From Paenibacillus eucommiae (lineage in GTDB: Bacteria; Bacillota; Bacilli; Paenibacillales; NBRC-103111): a DNA stretch of 64,000 bases. The stretch is from NCBI RefSeq assembly GCF_017874215.1, contig NZ_JAGGLB010000004.1:1-64000 (forward strand), given 5' to 3'. The notes under the pieces were generated by a model, which worked only from the letters and a program-made list of their open reading frames with translations, did not search any database and was not told where the DNA came from. Position 1 is the first letter of the stretch. Every line of letters begins with the position of its first letter. Positions 18,886-27,199 of the stretch are shown here, in pieces. A program made the position numbers and the translations under genes.

Positions 18886-18949
18886 AGTTTAGATCACTAT
18901 GGACGCACTCTCAATATTCATCGATTTACGTTTATATGCAATGGTTTAC
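18886..18949 (-). promoter_or_regulatory. Activator-type promoter of importer 1
   Basis: On the minus strand, GTAAACCATTGCATAT (18934-18949) and GTAAATCGATGAATAT (18914-18929) are direct repeats 20 bp apart. The proximal copy ends at a -35-like TTGAGA (18909-18914), then 17 bp, then TAAACT (18886-18891). Two tandem AraC-family sites touching -35 are the expected layout for a YesN-type regulator, and the gene for one ends inside the distal copy. Confidence 0.6.
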
Positions 18950-19782
18950 ATTGATCGATTGATCTGCTCGCGATACTCCTGAGGCGATAAGCCCGTTTGC
19001 GTTTTAAAAAAACGAATAAACGACATGGCCGATAAATAGCCCAGGGAAGAAGCGACCTCCTGGACTTTCATATTCGTATGCAGCAGCTTCGCTTTAGCCT
19101 GTTCCAGCTTGGCGCGGTTGATATATTCGTACACACCTTCGCCAGTCAGCTGTTTGTAAAGCCTTGACAAATAGGTACGATTCAAATTCACATAATCCGC
19201 AATTTCCGATAAGGAGAAATATCGATTCATATTGGCTTCAACATATTTGTGCACTAGCTGGACAACATGATTACCCGGCTCCCCCGGATCGCTAACGATA
19301 TCCGAGATGCCGCTGCCGGTAATGAATTCGTCAGCGCCTTTGCCAGATACCATTAGCATCCGCAATTGTTCTTTCGTCCGTTCAAGTATGTTACGCTCAT
19401 CATCTTCTCTCTCCAGAACGGACACGGCACGCTCCGCTGCGGCGAATACTTTTTCGTTGCCGTCAGCTTTAAGCACGTAGTCAAATGCGCCGAGCGTCAA
19501 CGCTTTTTGCACATACTCAAACTCGTCATATCCAGAGAGAAATATCACTTTGCATCGCGGCCACTGCGGGCGAATGGCCTCCAGCATCTGGATGCCGTCC
19601 ATGCCCGGCATTTTGATGTCCGATATCACGATATCCGTTTTCCCGCTCAGCGCTTGCAGCGCTTCCTCGCCTGAGTATGCCTTGCGCACATCGAATTGAA
19701 CAGGCTTATACCGTTCCATCAATTGTGCCAAGCTGTCTACAATGATCGGCAAATCGTCCACAATCAGTACTTGCCAAGCCAT
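18946..19782 (-). CDS. AraC-type response regulator (YesN-like), short form
   Basis: 278 residues. The receiver domain (1-120) has the acidic pair VDD, phospho-Asp in VISDIKMPGMDG and the Lys in VLKADGNE. The C-terminal ~100 residues carry two helix-turn-helix units (LSEIADYVNLNRTYLSRLYK and VQEVASSLGYLSAMSFIRFF). The usual ~250-residue middle region of YesN proteins is reduced to about 45 residues. It follows the kinase by 3 bases and likely activates the importer promoter immediately downstream. Confidence 0.93.
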   Translation of the reverse strand: MAWQVLIVDDLPIIVDSLAQLMERYKPVQFDVRKAYSGEEALQALSGKTDIVISDIKMPGMDGIQMLEAIRPQWPRCKVIFLSGYDEFEYVQKALTLGAFDYVLKADGNEKVFAAAERAVSVLEREDDERNILERTKEQLRMLMVSGKGADEFITGSGISDIVSDPGEPGNHVVQLVHKYVEANMNRYFSLSEIADYVNLNRTYLSRLYKQLTGEGVYEYINRAKLEQAKAKLLHTNMKVQEVASSLGYLSAMSFIRFFKTQTGLSPQEYREQINRSM

Positions 19783-19785
19783 TTT

Positions 19786-21558
19786 TCAGCACTCCTTCTC
19801 TCTTTGGATAATAATCTCGACACATAAACCGCCCCACCCGCTGCGCGAGAAACGCAAGCCGCAAGGCTCGCCGTAACGAATCCTCAAGCGCCGATGCACA
19901 TTGATAAGTCCGCTTAATTCCATCGGATCCGCGTAGTCGTCGCTTGTTTCTTTCTGTAATCGCTGCAGCAGACGGTCGTCCAGCTTTTCTCCATTATCCT
20001 GAACTACAATGACACATAGATCGCCGTCAACCTTGAACTGCACGGACAGCTTGCCTCCAGTTACTTTATGTTCAAAGGCATATTTGAACGCGTTCTCGAT
20101 TACTGGCTGTATGATGATTCGCGGAACAACGGGATTGCCTGCTTGCTCGAGCAGTTCACCGAATTCCACTTGCAGACGGTGCCCGTAACAAATTTTTTGA
20201 ATCTCTGTATATGCCTTCGCTTGCTCGAGCTCTCTGGACAGAACGACTTCTTCCTTCGAATCACGGGTAATATACCGAAAAAATTCGCCCAAATATTTGG
20301 CAAAACGCAGCGCGTTTGCATTATCGTTCAACTCGATTAATTGATACAGCACGAAGAGACTGTTATACAGAAAATGAGGATTAATTTGCGATTGAAGCCG
20401 TTTGAGCTCGGATTGCTGGCTGCGGATTCTTTGTTCATACACTTCCTCAATCAGATTGCGAAGTTCGTTCACCATTAAATTAAAACGATTGTATAAATAG
20501 CCGAATTCATTATTCACTGAATGATTCACGTCTATAACCGCATGGATTTCCCCTCTTTCCACCTGGCGAAAAGCAGATACCAGTTTAAGCAGCGGCCGAT
20601 GAATAAACCGGTAGATCGACAAAGAGAACAGCAAAACAATGACGAACGAAAGAGCCAAGATGGACCAGAACCAGAGAAGGTATACCTTTGTTGGTCCCAG
20701 CACTTGTTCATTCGGAACGTAGGTGATGAGCATGACCCCAAGCTCATCCGATTTCGCAGCGGAAACAAAGTATGTATTTGAGCCCACTTCCCAGTTACCA
20801 TTGATGACATCCGCTTCCTCTGCTAGCCTTAACTTGCGTTGCAGCGCGAGCTTGCTGTCAGCATCGGACATTTGCCAGACCGCTTCATTCCCCGACAGGA
20901 CCAACCCTGTTTCAAGACTAATAAGCAGCGACTGGCTGTCCGGATATATGTGCAAATCGGAGATCATCTTTTCAATTGTCGGTTTATTCATCTTGACCAC
21001 CAGCAAAAAAGACGGCTCCTTGTTCGATCCGAGGCTGATTCGCGGATGCGTAAGCGTCAAATATAGCCCGTTGTCCCAATAGTTGAACGGACCGACCATT
21101 TGCCCCTCCGACCGAAGCCCTTTCCACAAAGCCATATCGACTCGCAGTTCGAAGGTTTTAGACACGACACTTCCTTTAATCGAGGGAATCATAGCGATTG
21201 TTTCAGCAATAAATGGACTGGATTCCTTTAATAAATAAAGCCTTCTTTGCAAATCCAAGACGGCCTGACTGCGTTGGAAGGGCGTCAAGCCCTCCGAGAT
21301 TGTACTTAACTGCAGCAAATCTTCGTCAACGGCATACTCCATTTGAAACCGCATAATCCGGTTCACTTCTGTTTCGAATGCTTGCATCTGCTGGGAAATT
21401 CTATTTTCCAATGATGATGTTAAATACCCCCTTAATCTGTCCTCTTCCTGTACGACAAAAATTAATGTTATGCAGTAGAGCGGCACCAGTAAAATCAGGA
21501 ACGTAATAAAAATCTTACGGAAAATGGATGAACTCCCTACCCGGATATTTACCTTCAA
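19786..21558 (-). CDS. Sensor histidine kinase, YesM type
   Basis: 590 residues. Membrane helix near 14-34, an extracellular sensor of ~250 residues, second helix near 295-315, HAMP, then the phospho-His in SQINPHFLYNSLFVL (His_kinase family) and an ATPase domain with N-box VIENAFKYAFEH and VQDNGEKLDD. TTG start with GGAGG 10 nt upstream. It senses an outside ligand, presumably the oligosaccharide or polymer handled by importer 1, and phosphorylates the regulator encoded next. Confidence 0.93.
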   Translation of the reverse strand: MKVNIRVGSSSIFRKIFITFLILLVPLYCITLIFVVQEEDRLRGYLTSSLENRISQQMQAFETEVNRIMRFQMEYAVDEDLLQLSTISEGLTPFQRSQAVLDLQRRLYLLKESSPFIAETIAMIPSIKGSVVSKTFELRVDMALWKGLRSEGQMVGPFNYWDNGLYLTLTHPRISLGSNKEPSFLLVVKMNKPTIEKMISDLHIYPDSQSLLISLETGLVLSGNEAVWQMSDADSKLALQRKLRLAEEADVINGNWEVGSNTYFVSAAKSDELGVMLITYVPNEQVLGPTKVYLLWFWSILALSFVIVLLFSLSIYRFIHRPLLKLVSAFRQVERGEIHAVIDVNHSVNNEFGYLYNRFNLMVNELRNLIEEVYEQRIRSQQSELKRLQSQINPHFLYNSLFVLYQLIELNDNANALRFAKYLGEFFRYITRDSKEEVVLSRELEQAKAYTEIQKICYGHRLQVEFGELLEQAGNPVVPRIIIQPVIENAFKYAFEHKVTGGKLSVQFKVDGDLCVIVVQDNGEKLDDRLLQRLQKETSDDYADPMELSGLINVHRRLRIRYGEPCGLRFSRSGWGGLCVEIIIQREKEC

Positions 21559-21856
21559 ATCCTTCTATCCTCCCATCCGTTGATGACAACCTGCACACTG
21601 GTCCCTACGCTTCCCTCACTACCAACCGAAAGCGCATTCAATTTTTACAGGCTATCATGATCAATGCAATATATGGTAATTATTGGAAATTACACACAAA
21701 ATAGGGGCACCTGGACATTCGCTAAATTGTAATTCGCGAAAATTCGGTTCCTGAAGCGTTTTCATTGTAAATCACCTATAATTTTGAAGAAACACCTCGG
21801 GTAAGGTGTCCTCCACTATCATTAGGCTGATTTTCTTGATTTTCTTGGTTTTCCTG
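21559..21856. other. Gap with a short hairpin after the Rrf2 gene
   Basis: There is no gene in these 298 bases. ACACCT/AGGTGT at 21792-21809 with TTTCTTC following on the minus strand is a weak terminator candidate for the Rrf2 gene. The promoter of the kinase gene should also lie here but I cannot place it. Confidence 0.4.
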
Positions 21857-22315
21857 TTACTCGGTTTCCTGATTCATCTTCCCCAGTAAATAGGCGATTG
21901 TATATTGTTTAAGCGATTCGGTCACCTTCTGGTCCGCCTCGTCCATAATGTCTAGCAAAGCTTGGTCGAGAATTTCCGCTCCGTCTCCGTCTCCCGCTTC
22001 TGCTCCACAGTCCAATTTATCTCCTGTATCCGCAGCATCCGATTTAACAGCCACATACACATCGGCCAGCGTTATTTCTTCAGCTTTGAGTCTTAATGTG
22101 TATCCTCCGTCCCGCCCTTCACGTGCCTCCACAATTCCAGCATTCGCGAGCAAGGCTAGTACCCTTCTAAGAAAAGTAGCATGCGAATTTACTTGGCAGG
22201 CAATATTCGAGCTGGATAACAGGCTGTCGCCGCTTTTGGCCAGCCATACGAGCGCATGAACGGCGATGCTGAATTTAGGGGGGCCAATTTGCTGGTTCCG
22301 ATTGGATGCACTCAT
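21857..22315 (-). CDS. Rrf2-family transcriptional regulator
   Basis: 152 residues. N-terminal winged helix with FSIAVHALVWLAKSGD and the recognition region LRRVLALLANAGIVEAREGRDGGYTL, typical of Rrf2. Only one Cys follows (KLDCGAE) where iron-sulfur members such as IscR have three, so cluster binding is unlikely; it resembles the YwnA-like group. AAGGAGGA is well placed before the ATG. Its target is unknown. Confidence 0.87.
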   Translation of the reverse strand: MSASNRNQQIGPPKFSIAVHALVWLAKSGDSLLSSSNIACQVNSHATFLRRVLALLANAGIVEAREGRDGGYTLRLKAEEITLADVYVAVKSDAADTGDKLDCGAEAGDGDGAEILDQALLDIMDEADQKVTESLKQYTIAYLLGKMNQETE

Positions 22316-22413
22316 GTTTGTTTCCTCCTTGAAATATCTGTACCTCTAATGTACCTCAAAGGTTACGGATGAACAAGTTTGCTGCAGCATTTGAGGCTCC
22401 TCACACTTCCCGG

Positions 22414-22824
22414 TTAATCCGTTAGCAAAGCTTCAAAACTCTCCGCAACAATATGGGTCCCGCCAAAATCATGATCAAAGGTTACGACCTTGCCGTCCGG
22501 CTTGATCATAATCGGATTACCAGCTAAATCGATCGAAATCACATAGCTATCCTCCGTGCCCGGCCATCCCCCATTTCTGAACTCTAGAGTCAGATCAGTA
22601 ACCGTTCGTGCTTCCAGCATCGTACTGTTTTTGAACGCATATATGCTAAGTTTATAATACGAACCGCCAAATCGTTTGATAAAATCAACATAGACCGAAT
22701 CAAATGTTACCTGCAGGGTTTGCTCTGCCTGGGCAATTTCCTCATCCGTAGCAGGCTCCCCCCTAAAAATCCCGTCAAGCTCGGATAATTCCCTCTCGAT
22801 TTTCTCGATTATTTCTAGTTTCAT
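22414..22824 (-). CDS. SMI1/KNR4 (SUKH) family protein
   Basis: 136 residues. The SUKH fold is suggested by ATDEEIAQAEQTLQVTFDSV followed by DFIKRFGGSYY and a late ISIDLAGNPIMIKPDGKV strand pair. Many SUKH proteins are immunity proteins for contact-delivered toxins. No toxin lies beside this one, so it may be an orphan immunity gene or a housekeeping member. AGGAG is 9 nt before the ATG. Confidence 0.75.
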   Translation of the reverse strand: MKLEIIEKIERELSELDGIFRGEPATDEEIAQAEQTLQVTFDSVYVDFIKRFGGSYYKLSIYAFKNSTMLEARTVTDLTLEFRNGGWPGTEDSYVISIDLAGNPIMIKPDGKVVTFDHDFGGTHIVAESFEALLTD

Positions 22825-22906
22825 GATGGGCTGCTCCTGAATACATAATATTTAAAAAACTCTTTTTCCTTCGGCCGCAAGAACGAACTTCCCTACTTCA
22901 ACTTCC

Positions 22907-23221
22907 CTACTTCATGGCAAAGTACATGGCCTGATTAATCGTGCGAGATACACGTTCTTCTGTCAATACCGGAAAAGCACTAAGCAACTTCGCCGAAAAA
23001 TGTTCAAAAGAAGCCTCCTCACTAGTCTCGCAGACGATCCGATAAGCCGCTTTCTCTATTTGTTCACAGACGGAAAGCCACTTCTTTATCTCTGCGTCTG
23101 ACATGGCAGGAAACCGGGAACGGATTCTAGTCTCCTCCGGTATTTTTCTCTCTGGTCCGAACTGCTGCACAATTTCCAATATGGCGTTTATATCTGCGGA
23201 CGATTCTTCATTTTTGCTCAT
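22907..23221 (-). CDS. Hypothetical small protein
   Basis: 104 residues, not recognised. Predicted mostly helical, charged, soluble, with two cysteines (LSVCEQIEKAAYRIVCETSEE). GGGAGG lies 9 nt before the ATG, supporting translation. A 14-bp direct repeat (AACTTCCCTACTTC twice, 22886-22913) includes its stop codon. It lies 82 bases upstream of the SUKH gene on the same strand and may be co-transcribed with it. Confidence 0.55.
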   Translation of the reverse strand: MSKNEESSADINAILEIVQQFGPERKIPEETRIRSRFPAMSDAEIKKWLSVCEQIEKAAYRIVCETSEEASFEHFSAKLLSAFPVLTEERVSRTINQAMYFAMK

Positions 23222-23296
23222 GCCATTAGGAACCTCCCGTGCCTAACTTCCACCAACTATAATTCAAACGGATACTTACTCGATAACCTATCCTGA

Positions 23297-23599
23297 TCAC
23301 ACGAATGGATAATCGACTACAATGACGTCTTCCAATAAACCATCCAGTGACCGGACGAATTCCTGATGCACAGGATGCGGACCATATTGATCCAAAGCTG
23401 CTTTATCCGCGAAAGTCACCCGAAGCCCCAAGGTGTAGCCCTTATCCTGGCCAATCTCCTCAGTAACATTGATGCCTGCTGTCAAGTCAATAATGCCGGG
23501 AATAGCCCCCTTGAATGCCTTCATTTTCTGTAAAAGCTCGTTCGTCTTCTCGGACGTTATGCTGTCATTGAACTTGAAACAAACCAGATGTTCAACCAT
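23297..23599 (-). CDS. Dabb (stress-responsive alpha/beta barrel) protein
   Basis: 100 residues from ATG at 23599 (AAAGGA 9-10 nt upstream; an ATG 9 bases earlier is too close to that site). Opening VEHLVCFKFNDSITSEKTNELL and the late GPHPVHQEFVRSLDGLLEDVIVVDYPF are typical of the dimeric Dabb fold. Members range from plant stress proteins to small cyclases; no specific role is supported here. Confidence 0.85.
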   Translation of the reverse strand: MVEHLVCFKFNDSITSEKTNELLQKMKAFKGAIPGIIDLTAGINVTEEIGQDKGYTLGLRVTFADKAALDQYGPHPVHQEFVRSLDGLLEDVIVVDYPFV

Positions 23600-23725
23600 T
23601 ATGATCATTCCTTTTCATTGGGGTACTTTGGACTATCCATCTTCAGTCAGTTTATCCCATTATAAGTCATCCGTACAGCAGCTAATTCGCGGCGGTTAAA
23701 GTTATTTTAAAGTCATAAAACTGTA

Positions 23726-23755
23726 TTGACTTCCCGTTTGCGTTTGCTATATGAT
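23726..23755 (+). promoter_or_regulatory. Promoter of leader 1
   Basis: TTGACT (23726-23731), 18 bp, TATGAT (23750-23755). The stretch TTGCTATATGATTTGGGTG recurs unchanged in the second copy at 25194-25223, with the same spacer. Confidence 0.7.
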
Positions 23756-23811
23756 TTGGGTGAAATACCGTAAAACAAGCATGGTCAGTAATGATGAAGG
23801 AGGGTACGTAG

Positions 23812-23877
23812 ATGAGAATTGATCTAACTTCCTATGCCCGACTGCATGCGGGATTCTGCTCTTGTTCATGGGTGTGA
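23812..23877 (+). CDS. 21-codon leader peptide, copy 1
   Basis: An ATG-to-TGA frame 7 nt after a near-perfect ribosome site (GAAGGAGGG, 23796-23804). The peptide has the core TSYARLHAGFC followed by S-C-S-W-V. Copy 2 at 25281 is 17/21 identical; four of the eight differing codons are silent, which points to selection on the peptide. The distance to the next gene is 93 nt here and 94 nt in copy 2. The Arg-Leu-His then Cys layout recalls actinobacterial leader peptides upstream of sulfur genes, but that is only a resemblance. No terminator hairpin is obvious before the gene. It could be an attenuation or coupling uORF, or a working micropeptide. Confidence 0.65.
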   Translation: MRIDLTSYARLHAGFCSCSWV

Positions 23878-23970
23878 GCCGATAACTTGAATCGTTCACT
23901 ATCATGAATGCGTTTAACTATGCCTTCTAATAGAAGAGGGCCAAAACGAAAAAAGAGGAGCCAGATACCG

Positions 23971-25092
23971 ATGAAAACGAAAAAGCGCGTAGCCGCAATT
24001 ATTACCGAATATTGGGACATTTCTCATGCTGATGTTATTATCACAAAAATGCTTGAGGGCTTTAACTTAGATGGATATACGTATACTTCGACCTTGGAAA
24101 TTGCCTCTATGTATATTGACAAGTTTCCAGATAACGATATTGGCAGAGAACTAGCGGCCAAGCACCAGGTTCCGCTCTATGCGGCCATCGCCGAGGCTCT
24201 GAAATGCGGAGGCGACACCTTCGAACTGGATGGCATCATTCTGATCGGAGAGCATGGCGATTATCCAGAAAATGAGCGCAGACAAATCTTGTATCCGCGG
24301 CGGGCGTTTTTTGAGGCTTGTCTGAACGTTATGATCGAGGCAGGGCGCTTTGTGCCTGTATACACCGATAAAGGCTACGCCATTTTGGAAGAAGATATTA
24401 AATGGATGTACGAGCAAATCAAGAAATACAATATTCCTTTTATGTCCAGCTCCGTGATCCCCTACTGCAAGCAGACCTTTGACGTTCAGCCTCAGCCTGC
24501 AGGGGCCCCGATCACTAAAATGTTTGGCTTTTCCTACGACGGACCGGGTGAAGCACCAGAGCGTTATATGTACCATTCGCTGGAGATGCTGCAGTCGGTA
24601 GCCGAGTACCGTGCCGGGGGAGAGAGCGGCATTGCCCGTGTAAGAGCTATCGAAGGCAAGGAAGCCGTTAAGCAGGCGCTTGAAACGAAATGGCACCCTT
24701 TATATATGAAGCTGGGCAGCTTCTTGAACTTCCCGGATATGGATCAGCTCGCCGACAAGCAAATTCACCCTTACCTGTTGGAGATTGATTATTCGGACGG
24801 CTTGGAGGCGGGCATCTTTTTTGCCGATCAAATTGTCTGGGATTTCGGCGTGGTGGTTCAGCTTGACGAGCATTCGGAGCCGCGCTGCAGGGGCTTCTGG
24901 CCGCAGCCTGGCAAGCCTTACAGCCACTTCGGCACCTTGGTGTTGGAAATCGAGAAGTTTATTCATACCGGCCGGCCGCCGTTCCCGGTTGAACGCTCAT
25001 ATTTGACGACAGGGACGCTAGCCTCCTTTATTGAAGCCTTGTATGAGAAGCGCGAAGTGGAAACTCCACATTTGCAGCAGGTGATCTATTAG
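23971..25092 (+). CDS. Conserved hypothetical protein behind leader 1
   Basis: 373 residues from ATG 23971 (GAGGAG 10 nt upstream). I do not recognise a named family. The N-terminus KKRVAAIITEYWDISHADVI, with LDGIILIGEHGDYP around residue 95, reads like a Rossmann-type alpha/beta domain. No signal peptide or membrane helix, so cytosolic. The C-terminal half is acidic and aromatic-rich, with repeated His and Cys (PYCKQTF, EPRCRGFWPQPGKPYSHFG). A role in carbohydrate or organic-acid metabolism would fit the neighbourhood but is not shown. Confidence 0.7.
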   Translation: MKTKKRVAAIITEYWDISHADVIITKMLEGFNLDGYTYTSTLEIASMYIDKFPDNDIGRELAAKHQVPLYAAIAEALKCGGDTFELDGIILIGEHGDYPENERRQILYPRRAFFEACLNVMIEAGRFVPVYTDKGYAILEEDIKWMYEQIKKYNIPFMSSSVIPYCKQTFDVQPQPAGAPITKMFGFSYDGPGEAPERYMYHSLEMLQSVAEYRAGGESGIARVRAIEGKEAVKQALETKWHPLYMKLGSFLNFPDMDQLADKQIHPYLLEIDYSDGLEAGIFFADQIVWDFGVVVQLDEHSEPRCRGFWPQPGKPYSHFGTLVLEIEKFIHTGRPPFPVERSYLTTGTLASFIEALYEKREVETPHLQQVIY

Positions 25093-25153
25093 TTTTTATT
25101 TAAATGTGAATAACCCTTTCCGCTCTCTCCTACGACAGCGGCGGATCGGGATC

Positions 25154-25188
25154 ATTCATAACATAAAAGCTGTTTTATGAACATGAAT
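25154..25188. terminator. Hairpin between the two leader units
   Basis: CATAAAA/TTTTATG around GCTG, with outer ATTCAT/ATGAAT pairing. It lies just upstream of the second promoter, 61 bases after the first gene. No T-run follows, so termination is uncertain. Confidence 0.4.
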
Positions 25189-25193
25189 TATTA

Positions 25194-25223
25194 TTGACTT
25201 TTCGCCGCATTTTGCTATATGAT
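25194..25223 (+). promoter_or_regulatory. Promoter of leader 2
   Basis: TTGACT (25194-25199), 18 bp, TATGAT (25218-25223); same hexamers and spacer as copy 1. Confidence 0.7.
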
Positions 25224-25280
25224 TTGGGTGGAAATACCTCAAGATCAGCATGGCCATTACGAGTGAAGGAGGGTATTTAG

Positions 25281-25346
25281 ATGAGAATCTATGTAACTTC
25301 ATATGCCCGACTGCATGCGGGATTCTGTTCTAGTTCGTGGTTTTGA
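25281..25346 (+). CDS. 21-codon leader peptide, copy 2
   Basis: Ribosome site GAAGGAGGG (25265-25273) stands 7 nt before the ATG, as in copy 1. The peptide shares M-R-I, TSYARLHAGFC, S and S-W with copy 1; differences are D/Y, L/V, C/S and V/F. The second Cys of copy 1 is Ser here, so only the first Cys, the Arg-Leu-His and the Trp are constant. Fifty-seven of 66 bases are identical, including a 26-base central run. Confidence 0.65.
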   Translation: MRIYVTSYARLHAGFCSSSWF

Positions 25347-25440
25347 ATGTTACTGAGACAAGGGTGCAAGCTTTGCAGCATGGCAACCTTATCCCGGCAG
25401 CATTACAAAAAAATACGAATTGGAAGAGGCGTATACACTT

Positions 25441-27087
25441 ATGTTAGTAGCTCATTGGTCATTTGATGGTAATAGTCAGGATGCAGGCGGCAAGCACAAC
25501 GGCGATCTGCACAATGTTCAGTTTGTAGAAGGTGTGGACGGGCGTGCGAATGGAGCCGCTTATTTTAATGGAACGAGCAGTGTGATCAAAGTACGCGATC
25601 ATGAAGATTTTCATTTTGCAGATGGGGATTTCAGTTTTGCTGCATGGGTCAAGCAAGAAAAGCATGCGCATCCTTCAGGCGATCTGATCAGTAAATTTGA
25701 CGAACACTTAAGAAAAGGCTTCCATCTAACCGTAGGAGGCAACAGCTCCGGATACAGCTCTGTAAGTGATTCAAGAACTGTTCTATTTGGAATTGACAAT
25801 GCGGTAGAAGGAAAATTCATAGATTGCGGAAAGCCACGTGAAGATAATACGCTGATTGCGGGGCTAGTTGTATATAAAGGTCAACTGTACGCGAGCATGG
25901 CTGATGCTTTAACGAATGAGGATGCTTGCAAGGTGTACCGTTACGAAGGAGAAGGACGCTGGACCGATGTGGGCCGGGTAGGTAAAGATCCGCGCACACG
26001 TTCTGTACAGGCCATGATTGTCCATGATGGAGAGTTGTATGTGGGTACGGGTGTGTGGGACTGGACCAAAATGTACGCAGCGCTGTGTGGACCGACCCGA
26101 TTGTTCCGCTATGTGAAAGACAATGAGTGGGAAGATTGCGGCATGTTCGGCAAAGGGCAGACGACGATCAGCCTGGCTTCCTATCAAGGCAAAATCTATA
26201 CAGGCGACGATCGCGGACAATGCTTCAGCTATGACGGCAAAGGCAAGTGGGAATTTTGCGGTCAAATCGGCGTAGGCGGACATGATGATCGCCTTGATTC
26301 CATGACCGTATGGCGCGACAGATTGTATGGCTGTACCCACAGCGATGTATGGTTGTATGAAGGCGGACGTACCTGGAAACGGATCAGCCAACAGCCACTG
26401 ATGCAAAATCAGCTTCACAAAATCCATGTGCATCGCGGCGAGCTGTTGGTAGGCACATGGCCGGACGGCAAAATTATTCGCTATCTGGGCGGAGAAGACT
26501 GGGAAGATCTTGGTGAAACAGGCATTGATTCCGATTATAAAATTAATGAAGTGAATGACCTGATGGTCTACAATGGCAAGCTGTATGCAGGCGTAATTCC
26601 GAAATCACAAGTATTCCGCTATGACGGCATTTATAATTGGAAAGAGATGGCGCAGCTGGTCGATAACAAGGACTGGGATGTCTACGATATTGAAACATGG
26701 TGCCGCATCCCTTGCTTTGCCACCTATAACGGGCTGTTGTATTCAGGGACTTCCACCTGCCATGGCCGTGCTTCTGCTGAACCGGACGAGAATGTCGGCA
26801 AGGTATTCTCCTTTGAAGCAGGCAAATGTGTGTCCAATGACGATGATATCGGAACAGAGTGGACCCATATTGCAGCTGTGCGCGAGCAGAATGTATTGCG
26901 GTTATACATCAACGGCGAGCTTGTGTCGGAGAAGTCCGATCTGGGCGAGAATGACTTCAACTTGTCTAATGACCTTCCTCTGCTGATTGGTGCAGGCGAG
27001 CATCATTATTATAAGGGAGCCATTGACGATTTGCGGCTTTATAATTCAGCGCTTAGCCAAGAGGACATTCAGGCGATCCTGAAATAA
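25441..27087 (+). CDS. LamG domain split by an inserted beta-propeller
   Basis: 548 residues from ATG 25441. The first ~115 residues are the front of a LamG/concanavalin-like fold (LVAHWSFDGNSQDAGGKHNG, FSFAAWVKQEKH). From about 125 to 465 follow six or so repeats of form GxLYAS...VYRYEGxGxWTDVGxVG, a kelch-like propeller. The last ~75 residues resume LamG (WTHIAAVREQNVLRLYINGE, AIDDLRLYNSALSQEDI). No signal peptide is visible, which is unusual for LamG proteins. It probably binds or processes a glycan. Confidence 0.72.
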   Translation: MLVAHWSFDGNSQDAGGKHNGDLHNVQFVEGVDGRANGAAYFNGTSSVIKVRDHEDFHFADGDFSFAAWVKQEKHAHPSGDLISKFDEHLRKGFHLTVGGNSSGYSSVSDSRTVLFGIDNAVEGKFIDCGKPREDNTLIAGLVVYKGQLYASMADALTNEDACKVYRYEGEGRWTDVGRVGKDPRTRSVQAMIVHDGELYVGTGVWDWTKMYAALCGPTRLFRYVKDNEWEDCGMFGKGQTTISLASYQGKIYTGDDRGQCFSYDGKGKWEFCGQIGVGGHDDRLDSMTVWRDRLYGCTHSDVWLYEGGRTWKRISQQPLMQNQLHKIHVHRGELLVGTWPDGKIIRYLGGEDWEDLGETGIDSDYKINEVNDLMVYNGKLYAGVIPKSQVFRYDGIYNWKEMAQLVDNKDWDVYDIETWCRIPCFATYNGLLYSGTSTCHGRASAEPDENVGKVFSFEAGKCVSNDDDIGTEWTHIAAVREQNVLRLYINGELVSEKSDLGENDFNLSNDLPLLIGAGEHHYYKGAIDDLRLYNSALSQEDIQAILK

Positions 27088-27130
27088 ATTAAATAAATCG
27101 TTTCTGAAATAAGTTTAGGATTTGTAAAAG

Positions 27131-27172
27131 AGGGCTGGACGGCAAAGTAATTATTGCTGTTCGGCCCTTTTT
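27131..27172 (+). terminator. Terminator of the LamG-propeller gene
   Basis: AGGGCTGGACGGCAA pairs with TTGCTGTTCGGCCCT (15 bp with three G-T pairs), followed by five T residues. Confidence 0.85.
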
Positions 27173-27199
27173 GGGCTTGAACGCATCAAAACCTGCTGA

